Below are positions 1-7,164 of a stretch of DNA of 42,914 bases, piece by piece. The notes beneath the pieces are model-generated. The model was not told the origin of the DNA. It saw only the letters and a list, made by a program, of their open reading frames with translations, and made no database searches. Position 1 is the stretch's first letter. Every line of letters starts with the position of its first letter. The position numbers and the translations under genes were made by a program. The stretch comes from RGIG426 sp045598065 (GTDB lineage: Bacteria > Bacillota > Clostridia > Oscillospirales > Acutalibacteraceae): contig JAZLLJ010000037.1 of the NCBI GenBank assembly GCA_045598065.1, forward strand, positions 1 to 42,914, read 5' to 3'.

Positions 1-3000
1 TTGCCGCAGGCGTAGTGGCACGCATCACTGTGGACGTGCGCTTCTTTGCCGCATTGCAGGCACGCGGCGGTGTGGGTGTGTTCCTGCAAACCGCAAGCGG
101 TGTAAACGCAGGTGCCGTCGGTGTGGGTATGCTCCACGCCGCCGGTCGGGCAGTTGTTGAGGTTACACGTGCCGTCGCCGTGGGTGTGCGCCGTCAGGGT
201 GCAGCAGGTGCCGTCGTGCCTGTGTTCGGTTTTGGTGCAATCTAATTTGGCGGAAACGGAGACATAGGAGTTGTTGCCGGGGACGGTCAACGTACCGCTA
301 AAGTCAATGCCGCCGATCGAGCCGGTGGTGCTGGTGCTGCTGTTGTTGATGTAGTACCAGGTGTCATTGACATAGAAGTAGTTGTAGTAAGTGTTTGTGG
401 TAACGATGAAACTGCGATAGTAATGGTAGCGATAGATTGTGCCGTTCACCGGATTGTCAATTTCGTCGGTATAATCCAAGTTGTTGGTAGACAGAGTTTG
501 GGTGGTATAGCACGAAGCGTCGTGGATGTGTTCCATCTTACCACAGGAATAGCAAGCGCCGGTGTGGGTGTGATCCGGCTGACCGCATTTTTTGGTGGCG
601 GTGACGGAGGTGACACCGCCGTTGGAACCGGGGTTCGACAGTGTGCCGTCAAAGGAAATGCCGCCGATAGAGGTTCTGGTGGTACCGTTGGTGGTATCGA
701 TATAATACCACGTGTCGTTGAAATAGAAGAAATTGTAGTAGGTTGCGTAATTTGCGTATGTGCCGTTTCGATAGCGATAAATCTTGCCGTTTTCCGGATT
801 TTGGATATTTACCGCATAGGAAGTGATATTACCGCTGGTGGTGGAGAGGTTTTGATTCGTGTAGCAGGAGAGAGTATGCACGTGCGCCGTGCAAACCAGG
901 TAGTTACAATCCGTGCCGTTGTGGATGTGCACCGGCTTGTCGCAGCACGCGTCGGTGTGAGTGTGCACCGTGACGGAGCAGCACGCGTCGGTGTGGGTGT
1001 GCACCGTGACGGAGCAGCAGGAGTCATCGTGCGTGTGCTGATAGTCGGCGGCAAAGCCGCAGTTATAGCACGCGTCGGTGTGGGTGTGTTCCTCTTTGTC
1101 GCATTCCAAAAGACACGCCGCCGAGTGGGTGTGTTCCACAAGGGAGCAGCATTCTTCGGTGTGGGGGATCTCTTCCTTGCCGCAGTTGTAGCAGTCGGCG
1201 GTGTGGGTGTGCTGGTTGCACAGCGGATAGGCGTAGCACGCATCGGTGTGGACGTGCTCATCAAGGGCGCAAGTGGAGTTGATGCCGCCTTTGAACAATA
1301 CGGTATAGCGGTTGCGGGCGTAATACACGTTGACAACCGTCGAGCCGTCGCCCTCCACCAACACGTCTTTGTCGGCGGTGAGATAGGTGAAGTATTGGGT
1401 GTCGTTCGTGGAAATGGAGGAGTTCAAATAGCTTAAATAATCCTCGCCGTTAATGTAGGTGTTGGACTGGGCGGTGATCGGGTGAGAACCCCAATAGCTG
1501 AATTCCTCGTCGTTCGCGTTTTCGCGCCAGAACACGATGGTGGCGGTGGTGTTCGTCACCGCCCACAGCGCTTTATAGGCGACCGTGCGTGCGGCGATGT
1601 TGCCGTTGAAGGTGTGGGAAGCAGAGGTGCCCTCGTCCGCCGTGCCGTCGCCGTAGGAATCGGTAAAGCGGTGGGTGGCGTTTTGATACACCGTACCGTT
1701 CGGGGCGGTGTAGTTGCGGGTGTAGGCAGACGGGCTGCCGAGGTCAATGTACTGCGCGGCGGTGAGGGTTTGGGTGCCTACTTGGGTTTCCACACCGTCC
1801 ACAGTGGCGTAGACGTTAAATTCATAGGTAGTGATTTCGTCCCAACCTTGGAAGACGTAGCCGGGGCGAATCGGCGGCGTTACGACGAACGAAGCATCGT
1901 AACGGGCATAAATCGGCTCAACGCCGTAGCCGCCGTTGTTGTCGAATTTGATGATGTAGTAGTTGCGGTCAAAGTAGTAGTCGAACACGGTCGAGCCGTC
2001 CGCCGCGACGGATTCGGGATAGTGATAGAGGGCGGAAAAACCGAAGTCTTCGCCGGGGGCAACGTGATAGAAATCGTACACCGGTTGTTCGAGCGTATCG
2101 TCACCGACAATCGTACCCGTTTTCGCCATACCGGTGAAGGAGATGGCGGCGTTTTGGGTATATTCATCGTCGTTGATGTTTTGGAAATAGTAGCGCACCG
2201 AATACGGCACGTCGATGCTCACATAGTAGACGTTGTAAACGATGTTTTGCATGGGGCTTACGCCGTAGTCATAGCTGACGTAGATGGAATCAGCGGTGAC
2301 GGTGGCGGCATCGTGGATGATAGCGCTTTCAATAGCGGCAATCCAATCGGGATCGGTTTCCGCAACGGAGGTCGCGTTGTTTGTGTAGGTGCCGGCGGTG
2401 GCGTTGTAGGAGTAGGTGCGCTCCTCTCCGCCGCAGGTGGCGGTCACTGTGTCGCCATTCTCCAACGTGGGAGCACCTTGCGCGCCGATGTAGTACGGTG
2501 CAAAGCCGATTTGCGTCGGGCTCAGCACGTTTTGACTGTAACTGGACGTCGTAAGCACGCTGGCGGTGTACGGCGAATAGACCTGACGGGACGGATCGTC
2601 CGCACTCAGGTAGTTAATCGTGATGGTAATGTAATCCGTGTCGGAATCGCCTGCCGAATCCGGAGTCGGATCCGAGAGGGCCAACAACGGCGCTTTTTCG
2701 GAAGTGAGTGGCGGAAGTTCTTTCGCTTCGGTCACTTTTACGAGCAACGGTTCGCTGACGAGCAAGATGCCGCTTTCGTCTTTGGCGGAAACGCGCATAG
2801 AGGCGATATCGTTATCGTACAACGCGGACATCACGACGGCATAAGAGAGGCGGAAGTGGCGGTCGGTGGCATCCTGAATGTTCGCCCATTGGTTTTGGTC
2901 GCGGTCTACGAGAATTTGCCACTGGACGTCGGTGACGGCAAGACCGTTGGTTGCGAGAGAGAGGTCTTTGGCGTCGCCCATAGGCAGAATCACGTCCTGC

Positions 3001-3248
3001 ACTTGCACGCCGTCGCACAGAATGGCGAGGTCGGAGGTGACAATGGGCGTTTGGCTGCCGGATGAAACAGACGGCGTTTGGCTGTCAGAGGAGAACAACG
3101 CACCGTTTGTGCTTTCGGCGGCGGTAAGAATCGCGGTATCGGTTGATTGAGGAAGGGCGATGGAGGTCAGCGACATGGAACAGAGCATTGCAAAAACAAC
3201 AAGCAGCGACAGCGCGCGCTTGCCAAGACGTTTCGTTTTGTTTGTCAT
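1..3248 (-). CDS. Large secreted Cys/His-array surface protein (3' end beyond window)
   Basis: The frame is open from ATG at 3248 to the left edge, about 1082 codons, so the C-terminus and any anchor are missing. A Shine-Dalgarno (AAAGGAGGAA) precedes the ATG. Residues 1-32 are a Sec signal peptide (Lys/Arg start, LLVVFAMLCSMSLTSIA core). Around residues 430-475 there is an InlB/Listeria-Bacteroides-type repeat (FDNNGGYG ... GYVFQGW). From about residue 658 the protein carries some 17 units of the form C-x4-H-x-H-T-x2-C (for example EHTHTDACY), in three clusters (roughly 658-800, 880-910, 1000-1082). Between the clusters lie two copies of a domain of about 90 residues containing NDTWYYI and SIGGI (roughly 797-892 and 910-1002). 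It is the second gene after the TasA-like gene at 3286-3963, 37 nt downstream of its stop. I infer a cell-surface protein, possibly metal-binding or disulfide-rich. Its function is unknown. Confidence 0.88.
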   Translation of the reverse strand, partial: MTNKTKRLGKRALSLLVVFAMLCSMSLTSIALPQSTDTAILTAAESTNGALFSSDSQTPSVSSGSQTPIVTSDLAILCDGVQVQDVILPMGDAKDLSLATNGLAVTDVQWQILVDRDQNQWANIQDATDRHFRLSYAVVMSALYDNDIASMRVSAKDESGILLVSEPLLVKVTEAKELPPLTSEKAPLLALSDPTPDSAGDSDTDYITITINYLSADDPSRQVYSPYTASVLTTSSYSQNVLSPTQIGFAPYYIGAQGAPTLENGDTVTATCGGEERTYSYNATAGTYTNNATSVAETDPDWIAAIESAIIHDAATVTADSIYVSYDYGVSPMQNIVYNVYYVSIDVPYSVRYYFQNINDDEYTQNAAISFTGMAKTGTIVGDDTLEQPVYDFYHVAPGEDFGFSALYHYPESVAADGSTVFDYYFDRNYYIIKFDNNGGYGVEPIYARYDASFVVTPPIRPGYVFQGWDEITTYEFNVYATVDGVETQVGTQTLTAAQYIDLGSPSAYTRNYTAPNGTVYQNATHRFTDSYGDGTADEGTSASHTFNGNIAARTVAYKALWAVTNTTATIVFWRENANDEEFSYWGSHPITAQSNTYINGEDYLSYLNSSISTNDTQYFTYLTADKDVLVEGDGSTVVNVYYARNRYTVLFKGGINSTCALDEHVHTDACYAYPLCNQHTHTADCYNCGKEEIPHTEECCSLVEHTHSAACLLECDKEEHTHTDACYNCGFAADYQHTHDDSCCSVTVHTHTDACCSVTVHTHTDACCDKPVHIHNGTDCNYLVCTAHVHTLSCYTNQNLSTTSGNITSYAVNIQNPENGKIYRYRNGTYANYATYYNFFYFNDTWYYIDTTNGTTRTSIGGISFDGTLSNPGSNGGVTSVTATKKCGQPDHTHTGACYSCGKMEHIHDASCYTTQTLSTNNLDYTDEIDNPVNGTIYRYHYYRSFIVTTNTYYNYFYVNDTWYYINNSSTSTTGSIGGIDFSGTLTVPGNNSYVSVSAKLDCTKTEHRHDGTCCTLTAHTHGDGTCNLNNCPTGGVEHTHTDGTCVYTACGLQEHTHTAACLQCGKEAHVHSDACHYACG
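945..1016. repeat. 36-bp tandem duplication in the Cys/His array
   Basis: Two adjacent 36-bp copies (945-980 and 981-1016) differ at one position (A/G at 960 versus 996). Each encodes one 12-residue Cys/His unit. The near identity suggests a recent in-frame duplication that lengthens the array. Confidence 0.85.
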
Positions 3249-3285
3249 ATCGCATTCCTCCTTTCGCAAAAATTTTTCGGAAGTA

Positions 3286-3963
3286 TCAGATGTTTACGTT
3301 GTGAGTTTTCACCGAATCCCACGCGGCGGCTGCGTGTTCCGCTTCGGTGGCGTAGTCGCCGAAGCCGTCTAACTGGACGGCGTAACTGTCAAAGGCTATT
3401 TGCATTGTGGCAATCGGCAATGCCTCCATTTCGGTGCGAGTGAAGTCGCTGCCGACGTAGATACTGCCGTCTTCCAACACGGGCTTGGCAGAAAGCGCTT
3501 CGTTCGGATCGGTGACTGTGTAGTAAACGGAGTCGCCGTTGTCTGTTTTGAGGAATGTCCAACTGTCGTCCACCGCGAAGGTGATGGTTTTGCCGGAAAC
3601 GGTGCCGTAGTTGAAGTCGTAGTTTCCGGATTTGGTGAATTCGGTGGTGTGGACACGCAAGAACACGTAACACGCCGCTTCCGAGCCGCCGAACGTCACC
3701 GAAGTGTTGCGGTGAATGGTGATACCGGGGGCGAGGAGCATCGTGTGGGTGTCGGGATCGGTGAAAACGTTGGTGTTGTCGTTCACTGTGAGTTTTTCGA
3801 ACTTGATGACACGCGCCGGGTCGTCAACAGGGCTGTTATGGGTATAGCGCGCGAGGATGCCGGACAAAAGGCAGGTTAGAAGGAGAACAAGACACAGCAG
3901 AACTCCGGCAAGCCGTATGAAAAATACGCCGGACGATTTTTTGATTTCTTTCCGTTGGTTCAT
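3286..3963 (-). CDS. SipW/TasA-type secreted protein
   Basis: 225 residues, start ATG 3963 behind AAGGAGGGG. The N-terminus is basic (MNQRKEIKK), followed by one hydrophobic segment at about residues 14-38 ending in SGILARYT. This matches the h-region/cleavage pattern of SipW-dependent signal peptides (usual form GT-x-A-x-F/Y). After cleavage come DPARVIKFEKLTV and an APG-x5-N segment leading into a beta-rich region (CYVFLRVHTTEF). This resembles TasA/camelysin-type filament proteins, in which the mature chain pairs into fibres. It is the first gene of an operon with the large Cys/His surface protein, so it may be that protein's fibre partner or secretion companion. No sipW-like peptidase is visible in the window. 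The TasA-like assignment rests on the signal peptide and general pattern, not on a search. Confidence 0.72.
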   Translation of the reverse strand: MNQRKEIKKSSGVFFIRLAGVLLCLVLLLTCLLSGILARYTHNSPVDDPARVIKFEKLTVNDNTNVFTDPDTHTMLLAPGITIHRNTSVTFGGSEAACYVFLRVHTTEFTKSGNYDFNYGTVSGKTITFAVDDSWTFLKTDNGDSVYYTVTDPNEALSAKPVLEDGSIYVGSDFTRTEMEALPIATMQIAFDSYAVQLDGFGDYATEAEHAAAAWDSVKTHNVNI

Positions 3964-4051
3964 GCTTTTCCCCTCCTTATAAAGCTTTTATATAAGAGAT
4001 TGTGTGGCGTTGCCGAAAGGGGCACACTACCACACGATATTATATGGTAAT

Positions 4052-4080
4052 ATTTTAGTATACGAGTTAGCGTATGTCAA
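4052..4080 (-). promoter_or_regulatory. Sigma-A-type promoter of the surface-protein operon
   Basis: On the minus strand TTGACA (4080-4075), a 17-nt spacer and TAAAAT (4057-4052) lie about 90 nt upstream of the ATG at 3963. The leader holds a GTGTGG/CCACAC hairpin and an A/T palindrome around AAGCTT before the Shine-Dalgarno. Confidence 0.7.
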
Positions 4081-4184
4081 CAGAAATCAGGCACAAAGAT
4101 GCAATAATGCAAAACAAAGGGCGAAAAGTGTACGCAAATTATAATTTTGGTCGAAAAAAAGTACCGCTTGTGTCAAAAAAGTTC

Positions 4185-4215
4185 TTGACTCTGACGGTAC
4201 GTTATAGTATATGAT
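4185..4215 (+). promoter_or_regulatory. MerR-type promoter with 19-bp spacer and dyad
   Basis: TTGACT (4185-4190) and TATGAT (4210-4215) are 19 bp apart, the overlong spacing typical of MerR-activated promoters. The spacer holds an imperfect dyad centred at 4198 (T-x-ACG-x3-CGT-x-A). It reads into the MerR gene at 4241, which suggests autoregulation. Confidence 0.72.
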
Positions 4216-4240
4216 AGAGTTACCGAGAGGAGGGTACGCG

Positions 4241-4981
4241 ATGGATGAGACTTTGAAAACCGTAAAGCAGGTCAGTGACTTATGCGGTGTGAGCGTACGC
4301 ACACTGCATTATTACGACCAAATCGGTTTGCTGTCGCCTGCCGTTGTGACCGATGCCGGCTATCGGTACTACGGAGAGGCAGAACTTGCGCGACTTTCGC
4401 AGATTTTGCTGTTTCGGGAGTTGGAGTTTCCTCTTGCGGATATTCGAGAGATGCTCTCGTCGCCGACGTTTGACGAAACGCGCGCGCTCGACCAGCAAAT
4501 CAAACTGTTAAAGCTTAAAAAAGAGCATCTCGAAACGTTGCTTAAAAAGGCAAAAGAAATGAAAAAGAAAGGGGGAAACGTTGTGGACTTTTCGGCGTTT
4601 GATAAAAGCAAATTAGAGGACTACGCTTCTCGTGCCAAAGCGGAATGGGGACAAACCGAAGCGTATAAAGAGTATGAACAAAGGGCAAAAAATCGCATCG
4701 ATGCCGACGAGCAAGATGCGGCAGAAGGATTGATGGACATTTTCTCAAAATTCGGCGAAATCAAAGATTCAAATCCTGCATCTGCCGAGACGCAAGAACT
4801 TGTGAAAACGTTGCAGGAGTATATCTCTGACCACTATTATACCTGCACAAACCCGATTCTTAGGTCGCTTGGGCAGATGTATGCGGCAGGCGGCGAATTT
4901 ACCGAAAATATTGATAAAACCGGCGGAGATGGCACTGCGGCTTTCGCCGCAAAAGCGATAGGCATTTACTGTAAAGTGTAA
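4241..4981 (+). CDS. MerR-family regulator with TipAS effector domain
   Basis: 246 residues from ATG 4241, chosen because GAGAGGAGGG lies 5-8 nt upstream; an in-frame ATG at 4211 overlaps the promoter. Residues 6-75 are the MerR winged helix: VKQVSDLCGVSVRTLHYYDQ, then GLLSP and GYRYY. Residues 76-125 form the dimerising coiled coil, rich in Leu and Lys. Residues 130-246 match the TipAS drug-recognition domain (AEWGQTEAYKEYEQR, CTNPILRSLGQMYAAGGEFT, AIGIYC). TipAS proteins bind peptide antibiotics or other amphipathic ligands and then untwist long-spacer promoters. Its own promoter has that geometry. No transporter lies next to it, so its targets are probably itself and genes elsewhere. Short similar sequences flank the gene (see findings). 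Confidence 0.9.
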   Translation: MDETLKTVKQVSDLCGVSVRTLHYYDQIGLLSPAVVTDAGYRYYGEAELARLSQILLFRELEFPLADIREMLSSPTFDETRALDQQIKLLKLKKEHLETLLKKAKEMKKKGGNVVDFSAFDKSKLEDYASRAKAEWGQTEAYKEYEQRAKNRIDADEQDAAEGLMDIFSKFGEIKDSNPASAETQELVKTLQEYISDHYYTCTNPILRSLGQMYAAGGEFTENIDKTGGDGTAAFAAKAIGIYCKV

Positions 4982-5054
4982 TCGCTTTATAAAGCGCACT
5001 GGCTTTACAACCGTCGCGACGCAAATTTATACTTTTGGTCGCAAAAACACAAAC

Positions 5055-5083
5055 AAAAACCCCGACAAATGTCGGGGTTTTTC
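5055..5083. terminator. Bidirectional intrinsic terminator
   Basis: CCCCGAC (5060-5066) pairs with GTCGGGG (5071-5077), flanked by AAAAA on the left and TTTTT on the right. It can end both the MerR transcript (+) and the signalling operon (-). Confidence 0.88.
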
Positions 5084-5097
5084 ACGTTTACGTGTGA

Positions 5098-5394
5098 TTA
5101 TTCAATCGTCAAAATATCCGAGAAACCGGTGATGTCGAACACGTCCATAATGTCGGCGCAGACGTTTTTGATAACCATTTTGCCTTTGGAATTCATCGTT
5201 TTTTGGGCGGAGAGGATGACGCGAAGTCCGGCGGAGGAGATGTACTCCAAATCGGCGAAATCCAAAACAAGTTCGGTTACGCCGTCCAAATTGCCTTCCA
5301 GTTCGGCTTCTAGCGCAGGGGCGGTGTTGGTGTCCAGACGACCGGCGAGGGCGATTGTTAAGTTGGAATCGGTTTTAGTTTTATTGATTTGCAT
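5098..5394 (-). CDS. STAS-domain anti-sigma-factor antagonist
   Basis: 98 residues, the usual length of SpoIIAA/RsbV-type proteins. The whole chain is one STAS domain: an LAGRLDTNTAP strand-loop and then LDFADLEYISSAGLRV. The Ser53-Ser54 pair sits where these proteins are phosphorylated by an RsbW/SpoIIAB-type kinase. Unphosphorylated antagonist binds the kinase and frees its sigma factor or other partner. It is the last gene of the operon, 15 nt after the STAS-kinase gene and just before the terminator. The HATPase half of the 7165-10059 protein is the obvious kinase and the SpoIIE half the obvious phosphatase. No sigma factor is encoded in the window, so the final target is unknown. Confidence 0.9.
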   Translation of the reverse strand: MQINKTKTDSNLTIALAGRLDTNTAPALEAELEGNLDGVTELVLDFADLEYISSAGLRVILSAQKTMNSKGKMVIKNVCADIMDVFDITGFSDILTIE

Positions 5395-5409
5395 AGCTTC
5401 TTGCTCCTT

Positions 5410-6591
5410 TCAAAATACAAGAGTGTCGACACGGTCGAGCAACTCCAAAATATGTGCTTTGTAAATGGCGATTTCTTTTTTGCCCTGTTCGGTTTCCAAC
5501 CCGTTGCGGCGAATAAGGCGGCGCATTAAGCGCGTATAGCCGACGAGCATCGCTTTATCGGCAATGGCATCGATTTTCTCTTTGTCGTCGGTGTTGAGAT
5601 ACAGTTTCAGCGTTTTATTCCAAATGCGTAAGGAGGTTTCGCGAGGCAGCCCTAAGAAATTTTCCACCACCGTGTGATCCGCTTCGGAGAAACCGACGTA
5701 GGCGTTGAATACACTGGCCAGTTCAAAAATCGGATGGCCTTGGCAAAGAGTGTCCATATCGATGAGCAGTACCTCGCCGTTTTGTATCATCACGTTCTTA
5801 AGGTGATAATCGCCGTGGAGCATATGATGGTCGATGGGAACATCTTTCATCAGTTCCACCAACCGGTCGCCCTTGCCTTCCGGCAGATAAGGGATAAGGA
5901 AGGTCGCCCAGTTGATGGCGACGTTGCGCATATCCGGCATATCTTCGGGACGGACGAGCGTGCTGTGGATTTTTTTCATCAAATCTACGTAAAGTCCCAC
6001 GTATTTATCTTCGTTTTCCGGCTCGTTTCTCACCAGTTTTGAAAAAGGTTGGGCATTAAGCAGTTCAAACACCGAACCGTAGCCTTCGCCGACTTTAACC
6101 ACGTCATAGGGGATGGCGGTGGGGATACCGAGTACAAAAGCGCGGCGCGCCAGTTCCCGTTCGCGGTGGATATCCGGTAGAGCGTCGGCGTTCATATACA
6201 CTTTTACAATAGTGTCCACGTCGATGCGGTACACTTTACCGTTGGCGCCTTCACCGATGACCTCACAGCCCTCAACCGATAGTTTGCGATAGGCCTTGGA
6301 CACGGGAATCATCTCGGAAAAACCGGTCATTTCAAAGATTTCATACACTTCACTGGAAGCGTTGATGACGGTCAGTGACGGTTCGTTTTTGCGAAGCCGC
6401 AAAATCACGCGTAGTCCGGCGCTGGAAATGTACTCCAGGTTTTCTACGTCCAAAGTTACCTTTTCGTGGGGCGTTTGTTCGCGGATGGATTCAATATCTG
6501 CTTCCACTTGAGGAGCGTTGGTAGAGTCGATGCGTCCTTGGGCAAAAAGGGTAAGGATGCCGTCGTCTTCTTTGGCCTGAATCATGTTCAT
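5410..6591 (-). CDS. STAS domain fused to APH/choline-kinase-like phosphotransferase
   Basis: 393 residues. Residues 1-100 are a STAS domain whose phosphorylation loop (LEYISSAGLRVIL, Ser56-Ser57) is identical to that of the neighbouring free STAS protein. Residues 108-390 are a protein-kinase-fold phosphotransferase: Gly-rich loop GEGANGKVY (113-121), Lys130 in IVKVY, catalytic HGDYHLKN (259-266), and metal-binding IDMD (277-280). The start overlaps the preceding gene's stop by 4 nt (ATGA), which implies translational coupling. The fold is that of aminoglycoside/homoserine/choline kinases, but the fusion to STAS and the operon point to signalling rather than drug resistance. The phosphate acceptor cannot be read from the sequence. 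Confidence 0.85.
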   Translation of the reverse strand: MNMIQAKEDDGILTLFAQGRIDSTNAPQVEADIESIREQTPHEKVTLDVENLEYISSAGLRVILRLRKNEPSLTVINASSEVYEIFEMTGFSEMIPVSKAYRKLSVEGCEVIGEGANGKVYRIDVDTIVKVYMNADALPDIHRERELARRAFVLGIPTAIPYDVVKVGEGYGSVFELLNAQPFSKLVRNEPENEDKYVGLYVDLMKKIHSTLVRPEDMPDMRNVAINWATFLIPYLPEGKGDRLVELMKDVPIDHHMLHGDYHLKNVMIQNGEVLLIDMDTLCQGHPIFELASVFNAYVGFSEADHTVVENFLGLPRETSLRIWNKTLKLYLNTDDKEKIDAIADKAMLVGYTRLMRRLIRRNGLETEQGKKEIAIYKAHILELLDRVDTLVF

Positions 6592-7163
6592 TTTGTATCA
6601 CCCTTTCCGAATGTTTTATCAACGAGTTCCATATATTCCGCAAACGCGGCGGTGTCGCCGAGATCGTCTTTTAGGTATTCGGCGATGGTACGGTAATACC
6701 ACTCGTGCATTTTGGGATCTTTTTGGTTGAGAATTTGCCACATAGCATCGCCGTCTCTTACATACGAGCGGTAAAATGACCGCATATTGGAGAGTTTATC
6801 GGCGAGCCACAAAATTTTCACGTCTCGATCGGGGGTGAGCATCAGCATCAAAAGCGACTCATCTTTTCGCTCTTTCCACGTTTCAGCGGCAGGACGAGTG
6901 GACATTTTGTCCTCTGTTTCGCTTTGCACCAGTGCAGCAACGCGCGCACCAAAGCGGCGCTTGATTTCTCGCGGATCCACGTCGCAGTCTTCCACCGTGT
7001 CGTGGAGCACGCCGGCAGCCATCGTCTCTAAATCGTGAGTGATGGTGGAGATAATCGCGGCGACTTCCAACGGGTGGAGAATATAGGGCGTTTTCGCCAT
7101 TTTGCGCATTTGCCCTTTGTGGGCTTCGGTGGCAAAGACAATGGCTTCCTCCAGTACGTTCAT
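6588..7163 (-). CDS. HD-domain protein, likely small (p)ppGpp hydrolase (MESH1/SAH-like)
   Basis: 191 residues, the size of single-domain small alarmone hydrolases. The N-terminal HD domain has the residues expected of the Rel/SpoT hydrolase family: Arg20, His30 (YILHP), His54-Asp55 (VLHDTVED), Glu58-Asp59, and Asp122/Asn126 in LADKLSNM. No synthetase or ACT/TGS domain is present. Family knowledge suggests Mn-dependent removal of the 3' pyrophosphate of (p)ppGpp or a related nucleotide. The gene starts 1 nt after the stop of the SpoIIE-HATPase gene and overlaps the STAS-kinase gene by 4 nt, so all three are probably translated together. This would link nutrient or stress nucleotide levels to the partner switch. 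Other HD phosphohydrolase substrates remain possible. Confidence 0.82.
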   Translation of the reverse strand: MNVLEEAIVFATEAHKGQMRKMAKTPYILHPLEVAAIISTITHDLETMAAGVLHDTVEDCDVDPREIKRRFGARVAALVQSETEDKMSTRPAAETWKERKDESLLMLMLTPDRDVKILWLADKLSNMRSFYRSYVRDGDAMWQILNQKDPKMHEWYYRTIAEYLKDDLGDTAAFAEYMELVDKTFGKGDTK

Positions 7164-7164
7164 G

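Noticed and set aside
945..1016. CRISPR-like array
   Set aside because: The repeats are adjacent, in frame and protein-coding, with no unique spacers or cas genes.
15..3065. Plus-strand open frames (for example 423-1436 and 1482-3065) over the Cys/His gene
   Set aside because: Val/Gly-rich mirror products of the repeat-rich minus-strand gene. The minus frame has a signal peptide, a Shine-Dalgarno and ordered domains.
4132..5046. Insertion sequence around the MerR gene
   Set aside because: No transposase or terminal inverted repeats; only similar direct flanking sequences, reported as a weak observation.
5410..6591. Aminoglycoside resistance gene
   Set aside because: The kinase half has the APH-like fold, but the STAS fusion and signalling operon argue for a regulatory role.
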